64,000 nt of DNA, taken from NCBI GenBank assembly GCA_963920525.1, contig OY986435.1, forward strand, positions 266,236,799-266,300,798, read 5' to 3'. The DNA comes from Dichetophora obliterata. Its lineage: Eukaryota; Arthropoda; Insecta; Diptera; Sciomyzidae. Shown piece after piece: positions 11,247 to 22,047 of this stretch (position 1 is its first letter; each line of letters opens with the position of its first letter). The notes beneath the pieces were generated by a model that saw only the letters and a list, made by a program, of their open reading frames with translations, was not told the origin of the DNA and did no database searches. The translations under genes and the position numbers were made by a program.

Positions 11247-13419
11247 TAGAGCTACATGTGCTTCATGTGCGCCTTCTAGTGCGCCAAATATTGATTCAAA
11301 TCATTTGAGCTACTGTGAATTTATCAGTTTTGACAAATACTTCGCTCTCGACCGCTTCAGCGTCAACACCTACAAACGTCAGACTGCCTAAAATTTGTGG
11401 AAACGCGCGTAGCTTCAATGTTGTTATTGTTGCCGTTTTTTTATCGAAGTTTATAAATGATTAATAAAAAACATACATACAAACTTATATGCGTGTAAAT
11501 GATATAAAAGTTGCTTAAAGAAAAATTTGTTTATGTTGAATTTTGTTTTGAGCTACTTTTGGCTCTTGTGTTAAAAATATCAACTTCGAGCGCGTGCTTT
11601 TACGAGGTCTATGAGATCTACGAAGAATAAGACCGACACGAGCAATCAACCAATATAACTGAGTGTGAGTGAGTGTGAATGTGCGTGAAGAAATATTGAA
11701 GACATATTAAAGCAAAAAGTTTAAATAAAAGTATGCTTCATTGATAAATTAAAAATAAATCTTTTTAAGCATTTTTTGCTGTATTTTGGTTTTTAACTCT
11801 TATTTTTTTTTGTGTAAAAATTCAAAATATTTCAAGAAATATATTTTAATTTTTCTTTTGTGACATTATTATTTTAGTACGAAAAAGATGTAGAGTATTT
11901 TTACTAAAATCACATAAATACCAAAATGTTAAACATGTAGCACCTGACGAGGATTGACTTTTTCTGGCATATGGCCAATATATTGTCCCAAAATAGACTA
12001 AATACTACTAAAAATATCATATATAAATCTTTTAATAACAGGTATTAATATAAATTTTCCCCGGCGAAATTTGCCACACATCAGTCAATCAGAAGGTCAC
12101 TTGAAAGTAATCAGCAAAAGTATATTAGAAATCAAAACTTTTGTGTTCTTCAGTTCTTGTTTACAGTTATCAGCACTTAAAAATGCTCGTATACCAGCAA
12201 TTCAAAAAATTTTGACTGTACGATTTTAGACTACAGTCCAATTAAAATAAAATAGTCGTTTTGTCACTTATGAGAGGGAGAACAGCTTCAAGAACTTAAG
12301 ATATTGTGTTATATTGTTTTTTGACTTTATTGCTGCCTGCATATTTCGTGTTATCTTTTACTTAACAAATCTTTTGCTAAGGATTTGTGTTTAAATTATT
12401 CTCCAACTTCATTTGAAATTTCGATTTTCATGCGAACTGTAACTTTATTTGAAAGTGTCCATTTTCCCAAATTAGGGTGCCGTAACTGTGTGCCTTTCTT
12501 ATCTCTGTCACTATCGCATTGCTTTCAAGTGATAAGTTCTTGATTGTCATTCCTGTTGCTGTTGTTTGTTTGTTTTGTTGCTTTTATTTTTTTCTTTTTC
12601 AGGGTACTTAGTTTGAACATGTACTCAGCTGTACAATAACACATACATACATATGTATATTTAAGCACTCGTGTAGATTTCTTTTTATAAGATATCATTT
12701 TATTGATAAAAAATATCACTTATATTCTAAAACTTTTATCAAAAAGAAACAAAAATACACTTTGTTTTTTTAGAATGTGTGTGTAATATATTTAATGAAC
12801 GTCGAACGTCAAAGTAGTGAGCGGAAATGCAAGCCAGTTAGTGGCTATTTTCACAACTCCTGGTTTTCGAGCTTGAGCTTACTTTTAAACATTTGAAGCT
12901 CCTACGCTCGTAAGCTGGAGCAATTTGTTTAGTTTATGTAGCTTCCGTTTGCTGGCACGAGCTACCCGCTTGTAAAGATTTTTCGTTTATGACACTGTAA
13001 TGCAGAACTGTAAGCGGCATATGGCAAATTCCAGTTTCTGTTTTTAAGATCAGTAATTTCTTTTCATTGTTCAAACAACAGTTTGACTTTATTCGTCTGT
13101 ATAGTTTTATAAGTAAGTTTATTTGTAAAATTATTAATTTTCAAACCAGAACAAAGTTTTATACATAAAATAACTAAATGACATTAAAAATTAATTCTCG
13201 AATGCTAGGAAAATAGGTAATAAATTCGTTTATTGAATTGCAGACATTATTGGGAGAATAATTTGTGGCGTCATTTGCTTTTGTTGGTTTCTTTTCAGTT
13301 TGTTATCTTTCGTTTTCGTTGTGTTTTTAGCGTAGAGATAATTTTGGTTTAATTTTGTTTTTGTTCTCTCCTATATTGTGAATCTTGTTCTCTCCTACCT
13401 ACTCTCATCGTCGCTTTCT
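11247..13419. other. Non-coding stretch, nothing recognised
   Basis: AT-rich, unique-looking sequence between the 4.65-kb element and the MITE cluster. No protein motif, long inverted repeat or RNA gene was recognised. Confidence 0.5.
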
Positions 13420-13427
13420 GTGTAAGG

Positions 13428-13571
13428 CATGGCAGAATTAGAGAAGGTATATGCATTTTGGAGAGGGAGACTGCCGCAACTGTCAAAACGAAGTTGACAG
13501 CTCATACAAAATCTGGCTATGAGAAAGAGAGCGCAGTCTGATATGCATATACCTTCTCTAATTCTGCCATG
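13428..13571. mobile_element. CATGGCAGAA MITE, copy 1
   Basis: A 144-bp element with near-perfect terminal inverted repeats. Left end CATGGCAGAATTAGAGAAGG, right end its reverse complement for about 30 bp. The 8-bp target duplication GTGTAAGG is perfect (13420-13427 and 13572-13579). Octamer duplications indicate a hAT or P-type transposase source. It interrupts a dispersed repeat (CATCGTCGCTT plus TGTAAGG) whose other copies lie near 17200 and 61980. Confidence 0.85.
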
Positions 13572-13595
13572 GTGTAAGGCATGATTTAATTATTA

Positions 13596-13778
13596 CATGG
13601 TAGAAGGATAGAGGTATATGCAGCGCTGACTGTGCTCTCTTTCCATACTGCCATGTCTGTCAAATTTAGCTGTGTGGCGAATGGAAACAAAAGAAAATAA
13701 CGAAAAAGTTTTGGTTCGTTTTGACAATTCCGGCAGTATGCTCTCATCTGGTGCATATACCTGTATTCTACTACCATG
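13596..13778. mobile_element. CATGGCAGAA MITE, copy 2 (divergent)
   Basis: Starts CATGGTAGAAGG and ends CTACCATG, with perfect 8-bp flanks AATTATTA at 13588-13595 and 13779-13786. The interior shares the ACTGCC and TTTTGACA blocks of the family but has diverged. It lies only 24 bp from copy 1. Confidence 0.75.
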
Positions 13779-13795
13779 AATTATTAAAGGTTGTC

Positions 13796-14143
13796 CCATA
13801 GTATAACTAGACAATTTAGTGCTAGGATGGAGAGCAGATGGCCGAAAGTACTAAAAGGAAGTTGACACCTCACACAAAATCTGCAACCGAATAGAATGCG
13901 ATATGAAAGAAAAAATAGACAAGAACATCAAATGCTGAGGTCAGACGATGCTCGTTTGCTCGGCGAACACATGGCCGAGCAATATGGTTGTTGTTGTATT
14001 CTCCAAAATTTTTGACAGTTTCGCATTGGAAGCAACAACAAAATTATCTGCTCGCCGAGCAAACGAGCATCGTCTGACCTCAGCAAAAATGATTGAATTT
14101 GACAGTTGTGGTCATTAAGACAGAGAGAATGGGTTCTCCCGCT
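13796..14143. mobile_element. CATGGCAGAA MITE, degraded copy 3
   Basis: The interior matches copies at 16934 and 22061 (GAAGTTGACA, CACAAAATCTG, GAATGCGATA blocks). Both ends are degraded, and it is split by the 153-bp MITE at 13933-14085. Confidence 0.55.
13933..14085. mobile_element. 153-bp MITE with perfect 34-bp TIRs, nested
   Basis: The terminal inverted repeats start TGCTGAGGTCAGACGATGCT and are identical for 34 bp at both ends. Comparison with uninterrupted relatives (16934 and 22061 copies) shows it inserted into the interior of the degraded CATGGCAGAA MITE. The flanks CAAATG and CAAAAATG may be a slightly diverged target duplication. Perfect arms suggest recent activity. Confidence 0.8.
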
Positions 14144-14571
14144 CATAGTAAAATTAGAGAAGGTAGAAACATTTCGGAGAGACATACTGCCGAAACTGTC
14201 AAAACGATGTTGACAGCTTATAGAATGCCTGAAACCGATGAGAAAGCAAAAATTGGCCGCATTTAGTAAAGTCAACTATTGTGAACTGTTATGGTAGCGA
14301 TACCATAGAAAAGTGGACAATTATTTATTTTAATTATAATTATTTAATTATGTAAATAATTTAATTGCAAAGGTTTCTCACTCAAATTTGCAGCGTTCCT
14401 TCAGTGTTTCAGCGAATTTTAACAAAACAGCCAGCTATCAACTGCTGACTCCGCTGAATGTGGCCATTGATTTCCTTTTGTTCTCATTCACAAAAAGCTG
14501 ACTTTGACAATTTTGGATATGAGAAAGAGCACGCGGTCTGAAATGCATCTACCTTCTCTAGTTCTGCCATG
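14144..14571. mobile_element. CATGGCAGAA MITE, copy 4 (interrupted)
   Basis: The left end CATAGTAAAATTAGAGAAGG and the right end CTAGTTCTGCCATG belong to this family. The copy is expanded by the GGCCGC element at 14255-14465. The 8-bp flanks no longer match, so it is probably older than copies 1 and 2. Confidence 0.65.
14255..14465 (-). mobile_element. GGCCGC TIR element, inverted short copy
   Basis: Ends GGCCGCATTTAG and, reverse-complemented, GGCCACATTCAGCG, flanked by ATT on both sides (14252-14254 and 14466-14468). The interior is the reverse complement of parts of the 17294-17666 copy (GCAAAGGTTTCTCAC, GTGAACTGT, GGTAGCG). A 3-bp target duplication would fit PIF/Harbinger or CACTA-type elements. 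Confidence 0.6.
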
Positions 14572-14705
14572 AGTCTCGCTCAAATATAAATGACAACCAG
14601 AGCCTTGTTGTCTTCTCTGAAAAAAGTTATGCTTCAGTGTTTCGTTGTGTATTTTTTTTTAAAAAAGTAGTTTTCCTATACATTGGCTGTTATCACAAAA
14701 AAAAG

Positions 14706-14825
14706 TTAGGACGCCGCGATTTGAATTTTTTTTTGCTTCGAACAAAAAGAAAAGATGTTTGTTCGAACAATAAATCGATACCTCAACTAGTTATCGAGTT
14801 ATCGATTTTTAAAATGTTTTGCTTG
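14706..14825 (+). repeat. Solo end of the GCGATTT repeat
   Basis: GGACGCCGCGATTTGAATTT followed by ATCGATACCTCAACTAGTTA matches the reverse complement of about 11025-11125 and the start at 10010. Only one end of the repeat was found here. Confidence 0.6.
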
Positions 14826-15095
14826 ATACAATATCTGTTCAATAAAATATCTTTATCTTTACGATTATATAATGGATATAAAAGATTGCCATGTCATTGC
14901 CATGTCAATAATGTTATCTACTAGAAAAAATATAAATCAAATAAATTTTGGCAATACATTGAATTTTGAGAGCAGTTTTATATTACATTTGCTTTTAATT
15001 AATGATTAAACCGTTTTTTACTCAAAAATTTGCAGCATTAAAGTGACAAAAATATATTTAATACCCCAGTTATATTTAAAGACTCCAGTTTTATC

Positions 15096-15827
15096 CTGTG
15101 CTGCGGAGTTGAAGAGTCGGAGTCGGTTGGAATTTTTGTGCAAAAGAGTCGGAGTCGGGAAAAATTCATCGATTCCAACTCCGACAAAAAAATCCTGAAA
15201 AATAAATAATATTTCGCATAATTTTGTAAATTTTATAAAAAACAGTATAAAAGTAGTATTTTTTTTTATTTGGTTCACCCTGTAAATTTATCGACTACAC
15301 GTTAAAAATGAAACACTACAGCTATCATAACTGAAATATCAGTGATAGCTTGAAACCTGAATTTAAACATTGTATTGTATTAACGGTTAAGAATAGGGCA
15401 AAAAAATGCCGATAAAGTCAACAGTTTTTGACTATTTTTCAATTACATCCGACGGAAAACATTACTTGTATCAGTGTTCAATTAAAGACGAAGATGAAGA
15501 AACAAATTGTAATGCTAGAATTAGTAGTTTTTGTGGAACGGATGAAAACGCTCCATCAAGAGCATCAAATCTAAAAAGGCACCTTCAACGATATCACCCA
15601 GAAATATTTAAAATTGTAATTGAAAAAAACTGAAAAAGTGAATAATTAAAAACGCGCTTTTAATTGAGAACCAATCTAAATTTGAAAAATTGTTTTTGTT
15701 TTTATTTTTTAAACTGCTAATATTAAAGAGTAATTTTTATAAAATTATTTATTAAAAATTTAAATAAAAATGTTTTTTTAATTATTTGGTCGTAGTCGAG
15801 ATTTTTTAGTCCGACTCCGCAGCCCTG
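15096..15827. mobile_element. hAT deletion derivative carrying a BED-finger ORF
   Basis: A 732-bp element. Left end CTGTGCTGCGGAGTTGAAGA, reverse-complemented right end CAGGGCTGCGGAGTCGGACT. The 8-bp target duplication GTTTTATC is perfect (15088-15095 and 15828-15835). Ends of the CAGGGCTGCGGAGTCG type with octamer duplications are typical of hAT. The element keeps only the N-terminal BED zinc-finger part of the transposase; the catalytic RNase H core and the hAT dimerisation domain are gone. Confidence 0.85.
15406..15633 (+). CDS. BED-type zinc-finger protein, truncated hAT transposase
   Basis: An uninterrupted 75-residue frame starting MPIKSTVFDYF. It carries a BED zinc finger: aromatic FDYF, the metal-binding cysteines in YQCSIKDEDEETNC, then PSRASNLKRHLQRYHPEIF supplying the two histidines. 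In full-length hAT transposases this domain binds the element's termini and is followed by several hundred residues of catalytic core. Here the frame stops just after the finger, inside a complete element with intact target duplications, so the truncation came from internal deletion. Such a protein could bind DNA but not transpose; whether it is expressed is unknown. Codon 1 at 15406 is the only upstream ATG that keeps the whole finger. Confidence 0.7.
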   Translation: MPIKSTVFDYFSITSDGKHYLYQCSIKDEDEETNCNARISSFCGTDENAPSRASNLKRHLQRYHPEIFKIVIEKN

Positions 15828-15835
15828 GTTTTATC

Positions 15836-16933
15836 TTCCATTTGATGTATAAAAGTAAATATTCGTTTTTGGAATTAACTCATAGTTTAATATTTTTGTT
15901 GCGAAGATCGACTATTTAATTAAATAAAATGGCAGCTTTTGACCAAAACTGTTCAGCTAAAAGTTAAATTTTTTTTTACTGTGCAAATTTAAGCGTCAAG
16001 TTTTAAAGGGAATATGCAAAACTTTCATTTCAAGTCTTGACGAGTGTAAACAACGATTAAGTTTTCATTTCTGTAACCAGCTGTGCATTCAGTTAGTGAT
16101 AGATTAAAACGAAATTGAGTATAACACATTAAAGAAGTTATTAAATACATAATAAAAATAAAGAAGATTTTGTCATTCCTGTAACCGTCATTCCTGGCAT
16201 TTTATGTCATTTCTGTAGCCAGCCAAAAACACAAAATGCATACAAAAAATCAATGCATAAATTTCTGTTTAAAAACAGTGAAAAGCTTTAATCATGACAC
16301 ATACATGCAAGCAGTTTAAGTTGTGTGCGTTTACCATCACTGCTTTAGGGCCAAATAGTGTTAAGATACCATAATTCTAGCTTTAGTTTTATTTTTACAT
16401 TTCCCATTTTTCAACAGAAAAAAAGGGCACTTTTGGCGGAATAACCCACATATATTATCTTTTATAAACAAAATGCTACGAAAATAGTCCATCTGTAGTG
16501 ACATTTATTTTAACTTTACTTTTTATAACTTTTTAGTTTTTATTCAAATGCTTTCAATTTGTAAATTTATCTATCAAAAAAACCACCTCTAATATATAAA
16601 AGTTTATAAAAATATGTATGCCATCAAATGTCAAAAAATGTGAGAAAATAGGTAGTTGTCAAGTCTACCTAATAGATTATTTTATCATGGATTTATACAC
16701 AAATATATTGTCATACCGTTTTAAAACTACATCAAATTTGCAATCAAAACCTACAAGTAGTGGTAAACGTAGTGGAAAAAGCAGTAGTGAAATGTATCCT
16801 TGAGCATTAAGTACTACGAAAAAGTATGATATTTAGGCAACTGAGTGTTATTTTGTCGTTAAAAAATTACTCTTTTGCTCTCCTCTTCATTTTTACGGGT
16901 GTATATGTTCCTTCTTGTGAGAAAACGTCAATC
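15836..16933. other. Non-coding AT-rich stretch
   Basis: Contains scattered repeats of TCATTTCTGTAACCAGC and TCATTCCTGTAACCG near 16065-16220, but no gene or terminal repeats that I can define. Confidence 0.45.
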
Positions 16934-17130
16934 CATGGCAGAATTAGAGGAGGTATATGCATTTCGGAGAGGGAGACTGCCGCAACTGTCAAAACGAAGT
17001 TGACAGCTCATACAAAATCTGAAAACGATGAGAATGCGATAAGAAAGCGAAAATAGGCAAGAATAGCAAAATGCTTGAGTTTGACAATTCTGGCTATGAG
17101 AAAAAGAGAGCAGTCTGAAATGCTCTCTTT
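16934..17130. mobile_element. CATGGCAGAA MITE, copy 5, right end lost
   Basis: The left end CATGGCAGAATTAGAGGAGG and the full interior closely match the 22061-22275 copy. After GCAGTCTGAAATGC the sequence departs from the family, so the right terminus is missing. Confidence 0.75.
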
Positions 17131-17293
17131 CTCATCCATTCTGACATTCTGACAACCTTTTAAATGAGCCTTGGGACAACCTATAGTAATTAAATCATGG
17201 TGTAAGGTAGATGTCATAAGTGTTTTAGCGGCCATGTACGAACAAGTGCAATTGAGTATTGTAAACAGGCTTTGCAGGCCACGCAGCTACATT

Positions 17294-17666
17294 GGCCGCA
17301 TTCAGCGAAGACAACAGTTGGCAACTGTTGGGTACAAATTTGCTGAATGGTAAAATTTTGGTAGTGCTCACTAAAGCTGTTCAGGTAGCATACGCCATTT
17401 AATCGATCGAAAAAATTCTATGCTACATGAACACAACTGTCAGATGCTGCTACTGACGCTGTTAAAGTAAAAAACATAGAAAGAACGAAGTAAATTTAAG
17501 TGAGAAACCTTTGCAATTGAATTAAATTTACATAAAAAGTATAAATATAATTGAATTAAATATAATTTCTGACGTATAGAGCAGCAACACATTCAGAGCA
17601 AAACATCGCCTACTAAGGTAGCGCTACCATTACAGTTCACAACAGTTGTATGCGCTGAATGCGGCC
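17294..17666 (+). mobile_element. GGCCGC TIR element, 373-bp copy
   Basis: Ends GGCCGCATTCAGCGAAGACA and, reverse-complemented, GGCCGCATTCAGCGCATACA, flanked by ATT at both sides (17291-17293 and 17667-17669). There is no coding capacity. Relatives are the inverted copy at 14255-14465 and the partial copy at 23914-24178. Confidence 0.7.
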
Positions 17667-17669
17667 ATT

Positions 17670-18863
17670 GTATTTAAGAAACAATTAGTTACGTCATGTG
17701 TCCATTAGCCATGAGCAGGGCTAGGATTTCGATGACATGCCATCTTTTTCTGCTGCTTCTAAGACATTTCCTGATTGCTTAGAACGTCCATTTATTAAAA
17801 ATTCAAAATATGAAAATTTGTAGGCAATTTTTCGTAATTTTTTACTAAAAATTTTTAAATAAATTTTTAAATTTTTACTTTTACTATTTAGGGCATTTTT
17901 TGGTAATTTTGAGCGATTTTTAAGTAATTTTATTGTCATTTTTAGACATTTTTAATATTTAGAGCATTTTTGGTTTTTTAGATAATTTTAGTGTAAGTTT
18001 GAAAGAATTTTTTGGTTTTTTTTTACTAAAAAATGAGCGTCTTAGAAATGTGTTCCTCACGTCAGTGCAGAAGTAGAAAGATGTTTTTCTGTTTACAAAG
18101 ACCTTTTGCCAGACAATCGACGTTCTTTCAATTTTAATAACTTAAAAATGTACCTTTATATACTAATATACTGTAAGGCTATGTATAAAAATAATATAAA
18201 ATAAATGTTAAGTCTAAACATTAGCTAAACATTACTAATAATGTTTTATTTCTAAAACTTTACTTTTTGATTATTTTTATACAATTGTTTACGTTTTTTA
18301 GGCAATTTTTGTCAGTTTTTAGGTAATATTCTGCAAATTTTTGTCATATTTATAGGTAATTTTTTTGCAGTTTTGTAGATCATCAAAATCCTAGCTCTGG
18401 CCATGAGCAATGGTAGAGTTAATCGCGAGCAGATGAACCAATTCTTTGACTTAAATCAACTAATACCCTATCTAATGTTAGTCAATCAATGACTCAAAAA
18501 CGAGAATAATTACAGATCTGTGGTAGGTAGGCGTGATTTTCATCAGATTTTGAGAAGTTTTAAGTATATGATGATTATTTCACTCCAAAGCAATTTCTAT
18601 GTGCAAAATTCCATGTCAATGTATAACCTTTTGTGGCATTTCAAGAGATTTTACCGTTTTGAGAAATTCACTTCGTATGGTGGCGAGGGTGGGGGGGGGG
18701 GGTAGGCGTGATTTTCATCTGATTTTGTTCATTCTCGAAGTTGATCTTATTTTTGTGAATATAAGGAAGTTTTAATTTCCTTATGATAGCTTCAAAATTT
18801 CAGCTGTAATCGTGTCTGCAGATAGACTGAAAGGGCATGGACGTGATGCTGATCAAAAATATA
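17670..18863. other. Non-coding stretch with low-complexity blocks
   Basis: About 17750-18000 and 18290-18380 repeat variations of TTTTTAGGCAATTTT. A 12-base G run lies at 18691-18702, and the sequence GTAGGCGTGATTTTCATC occurs on both sides of it (18527 and 18702). No gene was recognised. Confidence 0.5.
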
Positions 18864-18904
18864 CATGCTGTGATCGTCAAAAGAAAGTTTACACGACTGG
18901 TATT

Positions 18905-19377
18905 TAGTGATGGGAACTATCGAATTAAAATATTCGAACTATTCGATAGTTCAAAATTATTCATTCATTCGATAGCTTTTTTTTCGATAGTTTTTTCATT
19001 TGCACTTCGTTTGCTTACCTTCATGAATCATGAGTACTGCAAATTTAACTGGAATAAAGAAATCACACCAGTTAATAGCTATTTAGAGGTTTTTTAAGTC
19101 GAATGAATGAATACTTGAATTGATAGCAAAAATCATTTGATCTTTGTATTAGTTACTATTTTTATAATTCGAATTAATGAATAATTCGTTCGATAGTAAA
19201 AATCATACGATAGTTTTAGTTACTAGTTACTATTTTTAAATTCGAAGGAATGAGTGAATTATTCGATAGCTTAAATCATTCGATAGTTTCGTGTACTATT
19301 TACTATTTTTTTGAAGTGCACGAATGAACGAAATATTCCAACGAATAGTTGAAATCATTCGATAGTGCCCATCACTA
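18905..19377. mobile_element. hAT-type MITE inside the Tc1 left arm
   Basis: A 473-bp element with ends TAGTGATGGGAACTATCGAA and, reverse-complemented, TAGTGATGGGCACTATCGAA. The 8-bp target duplication CTGGTATT is perfect (18897-18904 and 19378-19385). Removing it restores the Tc1 left arm, which reads ACTGGTATTTCTG as the right arm predicts. The interior is packed with direct and inverted ATTCGATAGT motifs, probably subterminal transposase-binding repeats. There is no transposase. Confidence 0.85.
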
Positions 19378-19754
19378 CTGGTATTTCTGTTTAAAATTTT
19401 ATTTCAGTATTTCGCAATACGGTTTGATTAACATTTTTTTTTAACAAAATGGTCTTTCACTGTTTCTCAACTTATAAAAAAAAACATAAACAAAAATATT
19501 ACTTTGAAAAAAATATTCGAAAAAAACAAAAAATACTTCGCATTCGTCGCGTCAAAAGAAAGTGTACAGTTTCTTGCGAAGTGTGGTGAAGTCTTTTTAG
19601 AGTAAACAATTTACCGTTATCTCTTTAAATATGTTTTATTATTGCTTCTTAAGCTTTGCTTTACTAATTGCTTTTATTCCTGATTCAATCGCGCTCGGTA
19701 CAAGTCTTACTTTTCTGCATACATTCTGCATAAATTGGTTTCATTGTGGAAAGA

Positions 19755-20684
19755 AGCCAAAACACAGTAAAAAATATTATTGACAAATATAAAAAGTATG
19801 GAATTTTAGAAAATTATGCCAAATCTGACAGACCAAATAGACTTAACGAGTCTGAAATACGATCCATTGTTAGAAATGTAAAAAAAATCCATCCGCAAGT
19901 GCCGTTAAAATAGCAGAGAAAATCACGGAAGGATCTGGTGCCAACGTTAGCGCCAGCACAAATCGTTGAGCACTACATATTAGTGGCCTACATGGACGAG
20001 CTCCAAGAAAAAAGCCGTTTATATCGAAAAAAAAAAAAAATCAAAAGCAACGCCTTCAGTTTGCTCAAAAATATCAATATAAGGATATTTCATTCTGGAA
20101 CAATATAATTTTCAGCGACGAGAGCAAATTTGAAATTTTTGGTTAGAAAAAAAACTGTAAAAATTTGGAGGAGCAAAAATAAAGAATTTTCCGAACAAAT
20201 GTCATACACACAGTAAAGCACGGTGGGGGTTCGGTGATGGTGTGAGGATTTATGACTGCGAACGGCGTAGGAAAGTTACTATTCATAGAGACCACTACGA
20301 ATAAGACAGAACACCTTAATATTTTAAAAGAAAATTCGCCATCTAGCGTTGAGAAGTTGTGCTTGGATCGAACTTGGGTCTTTCAACAAGACAATGATCA
20401 CAAGCACACAGCAAAAATAGTGAAGGAATGGCTACTTTACCACACGATCAAACAATTGAATCATCCTCCCAGTCGCCGGACCTTAATCCCATCGAGCATT
20501 TGTTGGAGCATCTCCACCGGAAAATCAGGATAAGAGTAATCAGTACCAAGGACTGCCTAAAAACAGTTTTAATAGAGGTTTGGAAAAAAAAATGTTGTCC
20601 GAAATAACTTCAAATCTAGTGGAATCTATGCCGAGAAGGTTTCAAGCTCTAATAAAAGCAAAAGGAAAGCAAACAAAATATTGA
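19755..20684 (+). pseudogene. Tc1-like transposase pseudogene
   Basis: Forward-strand remains of a Tc1-family DDE transposase. Readable pieces in order: NTVKNIIDKYKKYG (helix-turn-helix part), SDRPNRLNESEIRSIV, FWNNIIFSDESKFEIFG (first catalytic Asp), VKHGGGSVMV, GKLLFIETTTNKTEHL, VFQQDNDHKHTAKIV (second Asp), and after a frameshift the PDLNPIEHL region with the catalytic Glu, ending ALIKAKGKQTKY before the stop at 20682. Several in-frame stops and at least two frameshifts break it. All three catalytic positions can still be identified, but no functional protein is possible. Confidence 0.85.
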
Positions 20685-21102
20685 TATTCAAAGTTTTTGT
20701 ATTTAATATTTTACTGTACACTTTCTTTTGACGCAACGAATATAAAGTTTTTTTAGTTTCTGATGAATGTTTTTTGTTGTTGTAAGATTTTTGTTGTTGT
20801 TTTTTTATAAATTGAGAAACAATTAAAGATCACTTTAAGAAAACATTAAAACTTAAATCTAACCGTATTGCAAAATACTGAAATAAAATTGAAAAAATAA
20901 ATCCCAGTCGCGTACACGTTCTTTTGACGCTCACAGTCTATACTTTTCTATACCTACTACGTCTCATTACTAGCGTTGCAAACGGAGTGACAAAATAAAA
21001 CACCCATTTAGCAGTACGCATGGGATTTTGTTAATAGGTTATACAATTTTTCCCAAGAAATGATATCATAAGAAAGAAATGAGATAATTTTTAATTTTTA
21101 AA

Positions 21103-21175
21103 TGCTCAAATAGTGCCAAATGTTCTCGATCGCATTAAAGTCTGGTTGAGTTTGCACCAAAACCTGCCCACGATC
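21103..21175 (-). pseudogene. Tc1-like transposase fragment
   Basis: The reverse strand reads QTQPDFNAIENIWHYLSI then a stop, matching the SPDLNPIENLW block that carries the catalytic Glu of Tc1 transposases. Only this short segment is recognisable. It faces the preceding Tc1 element in the opposite direction. Confidence 0.65.
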
Positions 21176-22047
21176 GCAAATATAGTCTCTTTGTGTCTCA
21201 TTTGCAATGAAAACGTTTTCGTATGGTTTGCGGTACTTTTTGAAATTTTTTCATGCATCTCTTGAGATATTTTCATCATCAACGGAAAAAAAATTTTTTT
21301 TGTTTGATTTATGTTTTGTGTGCCAATCTTTCACTGCAGATAAGATGAAAACAAGTCGAAAAAATTAAGCAAATATTCATAGCTATTAATTTTCCATTTA
21401 TAATTATCGATTCATTTGAGCAAACTCATTTATGAGTTTCGTAAATACAATTCTTCTTCTATGATTAATATAGATTTTTTTGATTTATCTTTATATAAAG
21501 AACTAGCAAATACCCGCTGCTTCTTCGCCTGCGATAATAATATTAAATACCATGTAAAAATTTTAAATCTTAAAATTTAAGTATTTATTTATATTGAATC
21601 AAATTCTAAATATAAAAATTATTGTGTTTGTTTTGTTTGATTATGCAAAAATGTTATAAATATTAAAAAAATTACATTATTTAATTTGAATATTTTAATT
21701 AAACTGTAAATGTTATGATGACATAAATTTACCTGGCGTTCTTTTTTTTATATTTTTTTACATATATTCTGGAAATTAATAAATTCTTAAATTTAAAAAA
21801 AAGAACGTTATAATGACATCCAACTATGGCGATATCTCAAAAACTATAGTCAAACATCTGTGCAGTGTTACAACGCTTTTATATATTTGTATAGATAGAC
21901 TAAAACAATCTCAAGTGGGGAAAAGCTGGCTGGCAAGGCTGCAAAACATACTTAATGCTTATAACTAAATTCTGGCAACTCCCTTCAAAACATTTGCAAA
22001 GAAAATTAATCAACAATGTATGAAAGCAAGAATCTCAATGAAAGTAA

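Larger units (their letters stand above)
18864..20940 (+). mobile_element. Tc1-like transposon with IR/DR ends, split by a MITE
   Basis: The outer left end CGTCAAAAGAAAGTTTACAC matches the reverse complement of the right end CGTCAAAAGAACGTGTACGC. A second, inner pair (CGTCAAAAGAAAGTGTACAG at about 19549, and its reverse complement near 20708) gives each arm two transposase-binding-type repeats, the IR/DR layout. Between the repeats, ATTTCAGTATTTYGCAATAC is shared by both arms. TA flanks each end. The left arm is interrupted by the 473-bp MITE at 18905-19377. The transposase inside is a pseudogene. Confidence 0.8.
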
